Source of the DNA: a virus
IMG/VR virus record: IMGVR_UViG_3300021511_000005
Span: 1 to 64,000 of that record
DNA length: 64,000 nucleotides
Direction: 5' to 3' (one strand)
The first letter of the stretch is position 1. Every line of letters starts with the position of its first letter. Both the position numbers and the translations under genes were made by a program. Shown here one piece after another: positions 50,471-57,682 of this stretch. Under the pieces are notes generated by a model, which was given only the letters and a program-made list of their open reading frames with translations, had not been told where the DNA came from and did no database searches.

Positions 50471-51827
50471 GACTGCGGAGGTCCGCGAGGGCCGCCGAGT
50501 CCGCTCTGATCTGGGTGATGTGGATGGCCTCGCGGCCTCCATCCGTGACCTGGGGCAGCTCCACCCCATTGTGGTGACCAACGGGGGGCACGGTCGCTAC
50601 GACCTTGTGGTGGGCGCCAGGCGGCTCCGTGCGTGCAAGAAGCTGAAGGTTCCGGTCCGAGCCGAAGTGGTGACGGTGGAGGAGGCGCTCAAGCGGCTGG
50701 ACATGGAGATGCACGAGAACCTACGCCGTAAGGATCTGGATTTGGCGGAGGAGTCGGAGGCCCACGCACGGCGGAAGGCTCTGTGGGAGAAGGCCCATCC
50801 CGAGACCAAGCGCGGTGCTCCGCTCAAGAAGGGCGACAAGAAGCCGGAGCCTCCCGTGTCGCAGAAACCGCGAGACGGGGAGCCGCCGGAGCCGGTCAAG
50901 CGCTACACGCTGATGGCCGCGGAGGCCCTGGGCTGCAGCGAGCGGCGGGTCCAGGAGCTGCTGGAGATCCAGAAGCTCCCCAAGGACGCGCTGGAGAAGG
51001 TTCTCAAGGGGTGCAAGACAACGACAGAGCGTAATCGGGCCTGTCAGGACTTGCTTCGCCAGGTCCGCCAGAAGCGGAAGGAAGACAAGCTCCAGAAGAA
51101 GGCGGAGGCCAAGAAACAGCAGACGATCGAGGATGTGACCAGGCCCAAGGTTATCTTGCACCACGGTAACTGTATGGAGCTGATGGGGCACGCGGAAGAG
51201 ACCGTGGACCTGTGTATGACAGATCCGCTCTATGACCGGAAGCGAAGTCTGATCACCCACGCGGCCCGGGCGGCCATCGGGGAGGATGTGGACTGGGACC
51301 ACGAGCTGGACCTGGGTTGGATCTTCAAGATGGCGCCCATGTTGAAGAAGGGCGGCCAGGTCTTGGCCTTCTGCCCGCTGGAGGCCGTGGGCTCCTATGA
51401 GGTGGTGATGAAGGCCGCGGAGCTGGAGTACCGGATGACCCTGATCTGGTGCAAGACCAACCCCGGTCCGGCCCACCGGCCCACCTATGTCCATGCTACC
51501 GAGGCCATCGTCTGGGGAGTCAAGCCAGGCAAGGCTCCCTACTTCGAGCCCTGGGGCGACCAGAGCGGCGGTGAGGCGCTCAATTGGATTGAGGGTCCTA
51601 TCTGCCAGGGTAACGAGCGGCTCAATCATCCGACGCAGAAGCCTGAGTGGCTGATCACGAAGCTGATTAACCGCCATAGTCAGGAGGGGGACAACGTCCT
51701 GGATCCCTTCGCGGGCGTGGGGACCACCGGAGCGGTCTGTATGGATCTGAAGCGGGCCTGCACCATGATGGAGCTGGAGCCCAAGTACGTGAAGTTGGCC
51801 CGGATGCGGCTGGAGGCGAGGCGATGA
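50445..51827 (+). CDS. ParB-like domain fused to a DNA methyltransferase
   Basis: 460 residues from ATG 50445, AAGGAG 7 nt upstream. Residues ~1-110 are ParB/Srx-like (LGDVDGLAASIRDLGQLHPIVVTNGGHGRYDLVVGARRLRA, then MEMHENLRRKDL); a helical linker follows (CSERRVQELLEIQKLP). Residues ~235-460 are an N4/N6-methyltransferase with motif IV DPLY (usual DPPY) near residue 259 before motif I LDPFAGVGTTG near 419, the beta-class order. Likely modifies phage DNA against host restriction. Confidence 0.8.
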   Translation: MDPKTITIETAEVREGRRVRSDLGDVDGLAASIRDLGQLHPIVVTNGGHGRYDLVVGARRLRACKKLKVPVRAEVVTVEEALKRLDMEMHENLRRKDLDLAEESEAHARRKALWEKAHPETKRGAPLKKGDKKPEPPVSQKPRDGEPPEPVKRYTLMAAEALGCSERRVQELLEIQKLPKDALEKVLKGCKTTTERNRACQDLLRQVRQKRKEDKLQKKAEAKKQQTIEDVTRPKVILHHGNCMELMGHAEETVDLCMTDPLYDRKRSLITHAARAAIGEDVDWDHELDLGWIFKMAPMLKKGGQVLAFCPLEAVGSYEVVMKAAELEYRMTLIWCKTNPGPAHRPTYVHATEAIVWGVKPGKAPYFEPWGDQSGGEALNWIEGPICQGNERLNHPTQKPEWLITKLINRHSQEGDNVLDPFAGVGTTGAVCMDLKRACTMMELEPKYVKLARMRLEARR

Positions 51828-52015
51828 TCTGGCTCTGGTTTGCGGGGGCTGTGGTGATCTCCTTTAGCGTTGGTTACGCGGTGGGGCACGTCCACGAAGG
51901 TGATTATTGGGAGCGGAGGGCTCGCATTCAGACACCTGTCTGTCACCGAGGGGAGTTCTACTATGTGGTGCCCGAGGCCGCGTATGTGGAGATCAAACGG
52001 GAGGCCAGACGGTGA
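51824..52015 (+). CDS. 63-residue single-TM protein
   Basis: ATGA overlap with the methyltransferase gene. N-terminal TM helix (WLWFAGAVVISFSVGYAVGH) followed by a short charged cytoplasmic or periplasmic domain. Function unknown. Confidence 0.6.
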   Translation: MIWLWFAGAVVISFSVGYAVGHVHEGDYWERRARIQTPVCHRGEFYYVVPEAAYVEIKREARR

Positions 52016-52203
52016 GCCGAGTTAAGATCACGGTGACCACGGTGGGGGCGGGCCACGACCAGCTCCCCACCGAGACGATGCGGAAGGCCATCCAGCAGGA
52101 CGTCCAGGCCCAGATCAACGCGGGTCGGACGCTGCGCGCCGGCGTGAGTCGCGGTGGCGCGGTCTACCTGGTCTACGCGGAGAAGGTGAAGGGGGAGCGG
52201 TGA
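52012..52203 (+). CDS. Small protein, unknown function
   Basis: 63 residues, GTG start in a GTGA overlap. Reads like a strand-helix-strand fold (VKITVTTVGAGHD, TMRKAIQQDVQAQINAG, GAVYLVYAEKV). Not recognised. Confidence 0.55.
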   Translation: MSRVKITVTTVGAGHDQLPTETMRKAIQQDVQAQINAGRTLRAGVSRGGAVYLVYAEKVKGER

Positions 52204-52394
52204 TCACTGTCGTCCTGGTCAAAGAGGAGGAGGTCTGGGCCTATGACATCGGCCGCAGGCCTGGGGGTGAGTACGTGGTGGAGACGATCCCCTGTGGGGC
52301 TCAGGCTCACTTGGTCAGTGCGGCGATCAAGAAGCTCGACGGGCATCTGATGACGACGCAGAAGCGGGGCTGTAAGCGGAGGCGGAGACGATGA
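52200..52394 (+). CDS. Small basic-tailed protein, unknown function
   Basis: 64 residues, GTG start overlapping the previous TGA. Beta strands (ITVVLVKEEEVWAYDIG; EYVVETIP) and a Lys/Arg-rich C-terminus ending in five arginines. Not recognised. Confidence 0.55.
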   Translation: MITVVLVKEEEVWAYDIGRRPGGEYVVETIPCGAQAHLVSAAIKKLDGHLMTTQKRGCKRRRRR

Positions 52395-52555
52395 AGTGTG
52401 GGCAGTGCGGCGCGCCGACGTTCTCTTTGGTGGGGGACCGCTGTAAGTTCTGTCGGCGCGAGGGCCTGGTGGCCCGGCTATGGTGGTGGCTCCATCCCGA
52501 CTTGATGCGGCGCGTCCGCTGGCGTCAGAATTTCCGCGCGGGGGGCTGGTGGTGA
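52391..52555 (+). CDS. 54-residue zinc-ribbon protein
   Basis: ATG 52391 overlaps the previous stop (ATGA). N-terminal CGQCGAPTFSLVGDRCKFC gives a C-x2-C...C-x2-C zinc ribbon, then a Trp/Arg-rich basic tail (RLWWWLHPDLMRRVRWRQ). Likely nucleic-acid or membrane-surface binding. One base separates it from the next GTG start. Confidence 0.6.
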   Translation: MKCGQCGAPTFSLVGDRCKFCRREGLVARLWWWLHPDLMRRVRWRQNFRAGGWW

Positions 52556-52556
52556 C

Positions 52557-52847
52557 GTGCCCAAGACAGGCTCCAGGCGATTCATTCGGGTCTGCCACGA
52601 GGACCACTGGTACGAGATCACGGTTCCGCAGTGGCGGGCCTTCGATTTGCTGTCTCCCCAGTGGATGTGGATCAAGTGGAAGGTTATTCACTTCAACACG
52701 CGGCTGGGGCTCGAACGTCAGGGCTGGGCGGAGTTCCGCAATGTCAGTGGAACGTTGCAAGTCCGGCTCACACCGCTGGGGCTTATCATCCGCGACAAGG
52801 TGGAGCTGCGGTTGGCCCAGCGCCGCGATCGGGAGCTGAGACGATGA
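52557..52847 (+). CDS. Small basic protein, unknown function
   Basis: 96 residues from GTG 52557. Trp-rich and basic (HWYEITVPQWRAFDLLSPQWMWIKWKVIH), then strands and an Arg-rich helix. ATGA-type overlap with the next gene. Not recognised. Confidence 0.55.
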   Translation: MPKTGSRRFIRVCHEDHWYEITVPQWRAFDLLSPQWMWIKWKVIHFNTRLGLERQGWAEFRNVSGTLQVRLTPLGLIIRDKVELRLAQRRDRELRR

Positions 52848-53353
52848 TTGTCCGATTGCCTGATGTGCCCCCGATGACCGAAGACGGCGATCCTCCCGAT
52901 CCATTGGCGGTGTTGCTGGGGTCAGCGGGACCTTGGCAGCCCCGGATCGCCAAGGACTTGGGGGCCAAGGCCGGTTCAGCGGGGGCGGTGGTGATGACGG
53001 ATTGCCCTATTCGGGGAGTTCTGCAGACGGAGGGGTATCGTCCGGAGCCCATCTTGGACGCGATTCAGCTGTTGGTGGAAGCCGCGGATGTGGTGATGGT
53101 CTGGATCGATGGGGGTCCTGTGTGGTTGTGGCTTGAGCTGGGGGTCTGGATCGCGGATCGTCGTTTCGTTTGGGGTATCGACGAGTCAGTCCGAAGCCAT
53201 TTTCATCACGTTGGGCATCTCTATCACTTGTTGGTCCGCGAGGGCCGGGCGGTCCGCGCAACTCGTGAAGATACCCTAATAGAGGCCGGGATCCGGCTAC
53301 AGGAGAGACGAGCATGGAGACGCGACACATCCGGTTCTACATCAGCGAGTTGA
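52844..53353 (+). CDS. Nucleoside 2-deoxyribosyltransferase-like protein
   Basis: 169 residues from ATG 52844. The order LLGSAGPWQPRIAKDLG, AVVMTDCP, ILDAIQLLVEAADVVMVWI, VWLWLELGVWIADRRFVWGIDESV follows the Rossmann-like fold of the deoxyribosyltransferase-like family: 'W---d-a--L', then 'aDvv-fWi----v-l-ElG', then 'vvG-d'. Possible role in nucleotide metabolism or modification. The key Glu (ELG) is present. C-terminus overlaps the next gene by 40 nt. Call is from fold pattern only. Confidence 0.45.
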   Translation: MIVRLPDVPPMTEDGDPPDPLAVLLGSAGPWQPRIAKDLGAKAGSAGAVVMTDCPIRGVLQTEGYRPEPILDAIQLLVEAADVVMVWIDGGPVWLWLELGVWIADRRFVWGIDESVRSHFHHVGHLYHLLVREGRAVRATREDTLIEAGIRLQERRAWRRDTSGSTSAS

Positions 53354-53829
53354 TCGCGGCGCTCGAGGCCTATGGCAAGCTGCGGCGGCCGTCCATCTCG
53401 GAGGCGTTGACCTACTACTACAACTGGGCCTACGCCCGAGGGTGGCGGATCATCAGCGTCCTGGGGCATGGTGGCCGTCAGAGGATCTGGACGGGGGCAG
53501 GTGACCGGTCTACCCAGCTCGAGATCCAGGAGCTGGACTACGCCTATGAGGTGGTGATGGCCGGCGAGGACACAGACGGGACCTGCGACTTCATCGAGGC
53601 CTTTCCGGTGGTGGTGGCTGTCCGCGATATCGTCGAGGAGCTGGAGGCCCGGGGCTGGGTCATAGACGCCGATCGCGATGGCTACCAGAAGGAAGACGGC
53701 TATCTCTACATCGCGGGCGGACAGATCGCCAAGCTACCCCTGGAGCGGGTCTTCGACTGGGACAGTCCGGAGGGGGTGGCGGAGGCCTGCGATCTGCTGG
53801 AGTCCAACGCCGTTCGGATGGGCATCTGA
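53314..53829 (+). CDS. Protein of unknown function
   Basis: 171 residues, AGGAGAG ribosome binding site 6 nt upstream. Mixed alpha/beta: RFYISELIAALEAYGKLRRPSISEALTYYYNWAY (helices), then strands and an acidic helix (VVAVRDIVEELEARGWVI). No Cys cluster or catalytic motif recognised. Next gene starts on the overlapping TGATG. Confidence 0.6.
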   Translation: METRHIRFYISELIAALEAYGKLRRPSISEALTYYYNWAYARGWRIISVLGHGGRQRIWTGAGDRSTQLEIQELDYAYEVVMAGEDTDGTCDFIEAFPVVVAVRDIVEELEARGWVIDADRDGYQKEDGYLYIAGGQIAKLPLERVFDWDSPEGVAEACDLLESNAVRMGI

Positions 53830-54035
53830 TGGGCTTCAAGCGCCACAGGGAAGCAGGGGAGCCGACCCACGTCCAGGTGATGGAGAGCCACGATTGGGTT
53901 CTCCAGGGGGGCTTCTGGGTCAAGGACATCAACGGGGATCTGCGGAAGCTGTCCGCCGGCCTGGTTCTGCGGCTGTGGGAGGAACAGGGGCCGCGGAATT
54001 TGGAGAGGACGGTCCGTGCCAAGGAGGCCGAGTAG
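53829..54035 (+). CDS. 68-residue protein, unknown function
   Basis: Starts at ATG overlapping the previous TGA by one base and ends directly before the next ATG. Contains THVQVMESHDWVLQGGFWVKDINGDLRKL, suggesting a small beta sheet, then a helix. Not recognised. Confidence 0.55.
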   Translation: MGFKRHREAGEPTHVQVMESHDWVLQGGFWVKDINGDLRKLSAGLVLRLWEEQGPRNLERTVRAKEAE

Positions 54036-54230
54036 ATGCCGCGTCCACAACCTCATGATTTCCGCCTGGAGCGGCTCTGCGCGTCTGGGTGGTTACTGTT
54101 GGACTTCGGGACCCAGCGGGAGATGAACGCCGGCTATCGGGCTCTGACGGGCTCGCTCGAGCTGATTCATGTCCGGTTCCGCGTGTTGCGGCCGGACGGC
54201 AAGACCGAGGTGGATACAGGAGATCGATAA
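54036..54230 (+). CDS. 64-residue protein, unknown function
   Basis: Begins on the base after the previous stop. Alpha/beta pattern (LERLCASGWLLLDFGTQREMNAGYRAL ... VRFRVLRPDGKTEV) with a final strand pair. TAATG overlap with the next gene. Not recognised. Confidence 0.55.
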   Translation: MPRPQPHDFRLERLCASGWLLLDFGTQREMNAGYRALTGSLELIHVRFRVLRPDGKTEVDTGDR

Positions 54231-54514
54231 TGCCCTTCAAGCAGGACCTACAACAGCTGATGCAGCAGTTCGGCGGGCCGATGAACGCCATGGCGACGGT
54301 CCAGGGGATTGCCGGCGTGGCGATGGCGGTGGTCTACCAGGACCCCGAGGCGAGCGCGGAGGAGCGCAAGGACGAGGTGGCGCTGATCATCGTGCCCAAG
54401 CAGGCCCATATGGAGGACGACGTTATCCAGGTGGCCATCAACGCACTACAGGCGCATCTGCAGACCAAGCAGGCCCAGGACGCCGGCGGCGCTGCTGGCG
54501 GACCCAACAACTAG
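54230..54514 (+). CDS. 94-residue protein, unknown function
   Basis: ACAGGAG ribosome binding site. Helical start (QDLQQLMQQFGGPMNAMATVQGI), strands (VAMAVVYQD; VALIIVPKQ), helix (DVIQVAINALQAHLQTKQ) and a Gly/Ala tail. Reads as a small ferredoxin-like fold; no known family recognised. Confidence 0.55.
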   Translation: MPFKQDLQQLMQQFGGPMNAMATVQGIAGVAMAVVYQDPEASAEERKDEVALIIVPKQAHMEDDVIQVAINALQAHLQTKQAQDAGGAAGGPNN

Positions 54515-54522
54515 GAGGAGAC

Positions 54523-54762
54523 ATGGACGTCAAGACCGCAGTCGAGGTGTTGGAGCGATTCAAAGCCCACTACAGCATCTTGAAGTACTTCAGGTGGGAT
54601 CATCTTCCCGAGCCTCTACAGGCGGTTTCCAGGTCTTTCGGGATGCTGGCAGCGCGGGCGTTGCTCGACGTAGGTGATACGAAGGCGCCGGCGGAGGTGG
54701 CCGCGGGCCTGCGGAAGCTCCTGGAGGCGAAGGACTGTTTCGTCCGCGCGGCGCTGAAATGA
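54523..54762 (+). CDS. Helical-hairpin protein, possible Acb2/Tad1-type anti-defence protein
   Basis: 79 residues from ATG 54523, AGGAGGAGA ribosome binding site. Pattern: FRWDHLPEPLQAVSRSFGMLAARALL, a Pro-containing turn, then AGLRKLLEAKDCFVRAAL. Two helices with 'F-hLP--lq--s--f--LA---l' and 'al-kL-eAkd--vRA' are typical of a very common phage small-protein family. It resembles the hairpin domain of Acb2/Tad1 proteins that sequester cyclic nucleotide signals. The defence link is inference only. Confidence 0.4.
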   Translation: MDVKTAVEVLERFKAHYSILKYFRWDHLPEPLQAVSRSFGMLAARALLDVGDTKAPAEVAAGLRKLLEAKDCFVRAALK

Positions 54763-54977
54763 GCGAGTATCTGTGGAGGGGATTGGCCATGGGGGTGGCC
54801 GAGACCGATTCGGCATTGAAGGCCTGGCCCAGGCAGATCTTCCAAGACTATGATGCTGGCGCGGCGGTGGCGAAGAAGGAGCGTGTGGCGCTGGCTCAGC
54901 TTCTTCGCGAGGCGTTGAAACATCTCGAGCCTGGCGATCTGCGGGAACGCGTCAAGCGGGCGCTATCGGGGGAGTGA
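54759..54977 (+). CDS. 72-residue helical protein, unknown function
   Basis: ATGA overlap with the hairpin protein gene. Helices AETDSALKAWPRQIFQDYDAG and KKERVALAQLLREALKHLEP with a basic end. Could act with its neighbour. Not recognised. Confidence 0.55.
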   Translation: MSEYLWRGLAMGVAETDSALKAWPRQIFQDYDAGAAVAKKERVALAQLLREALKHLEPGDLRERVKRALSGE

Positions 54978-55195
54978 TGATCGGGGCTCTGAAGGACTTG
55001 GTTTGGGCGTTCCTCCACCGGGTCGAGATGACGGTCGATATCTTGGACAAGGCTCCGGCACTGAGCTTCCGCCAAGCGTGGGGGATGGCCTGCCAGACGA
55101 TGCGGCAGGTAGAGCTGGAGGAGCTGGAGGATCTGCGGAAGCAGGTGGCCCGTATGCGGGACCTACGGGACGATTTGCGGAAACGGAGGACTTGA
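54974..55195 (+). CDS. 73-residue coiled-coil protein, unknown function
   Basis: GTG at 54974 or ATG at 54977 as start, overlapping the previous TGA. N-terminal helix (LKDLVWAFLHRVEMTVDIL) and C-terminal charged coiled coil (VELEELEDLRKQVARMRDLRDDL). Not recognised. Confidence 0.55.
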   Translation: MMIGALKDLVWAFLHRVEMTVDILDKAPALSFRQAWGMACQTMRQVELEELEDLRKQVARMRDLRDDLRKRRT

Positions 55196-55362
55196 TGCAC
55201 TGGACATGGAAATTCGCGATGGTGGTTGCCGTCATGATCTATGCGAGCCTGGCGATCTGGGGATCGGAGTATATCTGTCGCGGAGCTTTGGCCGGGACCG
55301 CGTTGACCTACGTGCTGGAATTGGTCCCCTGTTGGCGGCGCAGGAGGCACCGATGGACTTGA
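55195..55362 (+). CDS. 55-residue membrane protein
   Basis: ATG overlaps the previous TGA. Two hydrophobic stretches (FAMVVAVMIYASLAIWG; GALAGTALTYVLELV) and a basic Arg-rich C-terminus (WRRRRHRW), predicting cytoplasmic ends. Function unknown. Confidence 0.55.
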   Translation: MHWTWKFAMVVAVMIYASLAIWGSEYICRGALAGTALTYVLELVPCWRRRRHRWT

Positions 55363-55718
55363 AGCTGGTTCCGGGTGACAACGCCCTGATCAACACGGTG
55401 AGGGCGGCTCGCCAGCTCCTGTTGGCGCGGAAGGCCTGGCTGGAGAAGGAGCGGACCCTGTATGTGGAGCGACTCACCAGCAGACACAAAGGCCTCGAGC
55501 CGGACTTGGATCTGATGAACGAGTTGGAGGACGAGCGCTTCCAGGTCCAGGCGGAGGGGTTGTCCTACGAGGCCATGGCGGCAGAGTTGCAGGTCCTGGT
55601 GGACGGCTACGAGATCGTCCGCGAGCGGGGAGCCAACGGTTACCGTGTGGAGATCCGCGTGGAGCCCATTTCCGATTCCAACAACTTTGTGGATCCACCC
55701 GACAAATCGACACCTTAG
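55353..55718 (+). CDS. 121-residue helical protein, unknown function
   Basis: ATG 55353 after AGGAGGCACCG. Helices TVRAARQLLLARKAWLEKERTLYVERL and YEAMAAELQVLVDGYEIV, a final strand pair (GYRVEIRVEPIS) and a polar tail. The small gap that follows contains copy 3 of the bipartite motif ahead of the clamp gene. Not recognised. Confidence 0.55.
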   Translation: MDLKLVPGDNALINTVRAARQLLLARKAWLEKERTLYVERLTSRHKGLEPDLDLMNELEDERFQVQAEGLSYEAMAAELQVLVDGYEIVRERGANGYRVEIRVEPISDSNNFVDPPDKSTP

Positions 55719-55719
55719 A

Positions 55720-55745
55720 CGACACCCCGAAGATCCGCGGAAGGG
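55720..55745 (+). promoter_or_regulatory. Bipartite motif, copy 3 (degenerate left half)
   Basis: CGACACCCC (55720-55728), 7-bp spacer, CGCGGAAGGG (55736-55745), same 16-bp offset as copy 2. It lies 37 bp before the sliding-clamp ATG, in the only real gap of this neighbourhood. Confidence 0.4.
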
Positions 55746-55781
55746 CGGAAGGATCGGGGGCGACAGCAAACAGGAGCCGAC

Positions 55782-56837
55782 ATGAGCGAAACTATAGACA
55801 GAATCGTCGCAGTGGCCAAGTTCGCGGACGCCAAGAGCGACATCAACAGCAGCTTCCAGACTGTCCAGTTCACCAAGGGACGCGTGGCCGCTTGCAGCTA
55901 CGAGGGAGGGGCGTCCATGAGTATCGATGTGGACGTCAAGGCTGTGGTGGCCGCGTCCATCCTGCTGAAGGTCTGTAAGGCGATGCCCAACGCGGAGCTG
56001 TCCATGACGGAGCCGGAGAAGGGGTCCAAGGAGCGTCCGCGGCTGCAGCTCCGCCAGGGCGAGTCCGTGGCGGTCATCGACACCCAGCCGGACCAAACGG
56101 CCCCCAGAATCCCCAAGCCAGCCAAGAAGGCTACCTGGCATGAGGTCAGTGGGCTGGACGAGTTGGCGCGTGTGGCTTGGTGTTGCTGCGCGGATCCCAC
56201 GCGGAGGCACATGGCGGGCGTCTACCTGGGCCAGTACGGGATGGCCGCCACGGATGGTCACGCCGCTGTGATGCTGCAGACACCGGGGGACCTGACCAAG
56301 GAGCTGGGGGAGAACGGACAGATCGTTCCGCCGGCGATGATGAAGGGTTTGGGAAGCCCGGTGATGATGACGTCCAGCGGGCGGCAGCTGTTCTTCGCGG
56401 AAGACCCCAGCTCCGGCGATTTCCGTGTGGCCAATTGCTACGACGGACGATTCCCCCCCTTGGACCAGGCGATGAAGGGCGTGTGGAAGCAGCCCAAGAT
56501 GGAGGTCCCACGGGTCGAGTTCGAGGACATGGTCAAGTCCGCCAAGCTCGCGGACAAGAATCTGGTCCTGGCCGTGGAAGGTCAGCGGCTCCGCGTGGTG
56601 GTGGACCGCGGACGGATGGTCCAGACCCTGTTCGACTTCGAATCGGCCGTGAGCTTCGAGGGGAAGGTTCCCCCGGGCTATATCGGGTTCGGCGCTCATC
56701 TGGTTCTTCCGGCGCTCCAGGCCTGTGACAGCGATACGATCCAGGTCTTCCTCAATCCCCACGAGAAGGGGAGCATCGAGCCGATGGGCATCAGGGACGG
56801 TGGATACAAGGTCGTCATCATGCCCACGCGGATGTAG
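55782..56837 (+). CDS. DnaN-like DNA polymerase sliding clamp
   Basis: 351 residues, CAGGAG ribosome binding site. Three repeated clamp-type domains can be discerned: an N-terminal strand/helix unit, a middle with GVYLGQYGMAATDGHAAVML ('-atDghrl'), and a C-terminal unit ending in YKVVIMPTRM, matching the 'vvMPmrl' end of bacterial beta clamps. A 'VANCYDGRFPPLDQAM' segment matches 'i-g-yPdy--vip'. It encircles DNA and tethers the polymerase. No clamp-loader genes were recognised in the window. Confidence 0.8.
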   Translation: MSETIDRIVAVAKFADAKSDINSSFQTVQFTKGRVAACSYEGGASMSIDVDVKAVVAASILLKVCKAMPNAELSMTEPEKGSKERPRLQLRQGESVAVIDTQPDQTAPRIPKPAKKATWHEVSGLDELARVAWCCCADPTRRHMAGVYLGQYGMAATDGHAAVMLQTPGDLTKELGENGQIVPPAMMKGLGSPVMMTSSGRQLFFAEDPSSGDFRVANCYDGRFPPLDQAMKGVWKQPKMEVPRVEFEDMVKSAKLADKNLVLAVEGQRLRVVVDRGRMVQTLFDFESAVSFEGKVPPGYIGFGAHLVLPALQACDSDTIQVFLNPHEKGSIEPMGIRDGGYKVVIMPTRM

Positions 56838-56840
56838 CCG

Positions 56841-57068
56841 GTGACCGTCCAGGAGCTGCGAGTGGTGCTGGCTGATCTGCCGGCGGAGATGCCAGTGTTG
56901 GTCCCCACGGGGACCAACTGGGCCTTCGTTGTCGAAGCGGGAGTGGAGGTCGTTTCCATCAAGGGAAGACATATCGCGTTGTCCGCAAGCGCGGGGTCAG
57001 GATTGGGAGTGGAGCTGCGGGGTTTGTTCTTGAAGCCTTATGAGGGCGATGGAGACAGGTATCCATGA
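56841..57068 (+). CDS. 75-residue protein, unknown function
   Basis: GTG start 3 nt after the clamp stop. Reads VQELRVVLADLPAEMPVLVPTGTNWAFVVEAGVEVVSI, the pattern 't-eLi--L---p-d-pV-v-----' seen in small phage proteins. Compact alpha/beta fold likely. ATGA overlap with the next gene. Confidence 0.6.
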   Translation: MTVQELRVVLADLPAEMPVLVPTGTNWAFVVEAGVEVVSIKGRHIALSASAGSGLGVELRGLFLKPYEGDGDRYP

Positions 57069-57274
57069 TGCGTTCGAGCTGGATCTTGAAACTGGTGTCC
57101 GCGGAATGGCAGAAGCGGCCATTGACCAAGGCGGAGGCGGAGCGGTTGGTGATGTACCTGGACCATCTGGACAGCGCGGTGGCGGAAGCTTCTCTGGCGT
57201 TTGGACAGATGGAGGGCCACGCGCGGACGTTCTACAGATGTACTCAGGCCGCTGATGGGCGCGCGGACGAATGA
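57065..57274 (+). CDS. 69-residue helical protein, unknown function
   Basis: Begins on ATGATG overlapping the previous stop. Helices WILKLVSAEWQKRPLTKAEAERLVMYLDHLDSAVAEASLAF. Its stop codon is the TGA of copy 4 of the bipartite motif. Not recognised. Confidence 0.55.
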   Translation: MMRSSWILKLVSAEWQKRPLTKAEAERLVMYLDHLDSAVAEASLAFGQMEGHARTFYRCTQAADGRADE

Positions 57275-57300
57275 CATCCGCAGCTCCCCGCGGAAGGGTA
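57272..57300 (+). promoter_or_regulatory. Bipartite motif, copy 4
   Basis: TGACATCC (57272-57279), 9-bp spacer, CGCGGAAGGGTA (57289-57300). The right half doubles as ribosome binding site for ATG 57306. Half-to-half offset is 17 bp as in copy 1. Confidence 0.45.
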
Positions 57301-57305
57301 GAGGT

Positions 57306-57485
57306 ATGAAGGATCCGACGTTCATGGATTACAAGGACTGGAAGCGCCGCCACTTGAGGGAGTGCCGTTACACGTCCATGGACGCTAGGCGGTCCACGCT
57401 GAGTCGGACGGTCATGTGTGCCAAGTACTTTGTGGGTCGGCGCTGCATGTGGAGGTGGTGTCCCCTGCGGAAGGAAGATCCATGA
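57306..57485 (+). CDS. 59-residue Cys/Arg-rich protein
   Basis: ATG 57306 follows GGAAGGGTAGAGG. Basic and aromatic (YKDWKRRHLRECRYTSMDARRS) with four cysteines, the last two in MCAKYFVGRRCMWRWC. A zinc or RNA/DNA-binding peptide is possible. ATGA overlap with the next gene. Confidence 0.55.
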   Translation: MKDPTFMDYKDWKRRHLRECRYTSMDARRSTLSRTVMCAKYFVGRRCMWRWCPLRKEDP

Positions 57486-57682
57486 AGTTGACGATCGAGC
57501 TGCCCGAGGTGGACGTGGACGAGGCGATCCGCGCCTTGTATGGGGTTCGTCGGTGGTGTCGGCTGTATTCCGATGAGGGGCTGCGGGAGCCAGAGATGGG
57601 CGATGAGCGGTTGTTGGAGCAGGACGCGTGGAACGTGCTGGAGGTGTTGCGGAAGGCCTTGGAGAGGGGGCGCGGACGATGA
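57482..57682 (+). CDS. 66-residue protein, unknown function
   Basis: ATG 57482 preceded by GCGGAAGGAAG. Acidic strand then helices (LTIELPEVDVDEAIRALYGVRRWCRLYSDEG; QDAWNVLEVLRKALERG). Not recognised. Confidence 0.55.
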   Translation: MKLTIELPEVDVDEAIRALYGVRRWCRLYSDEGLREPEMGDERLLEQDAWNVLEVLRKALERGRGR

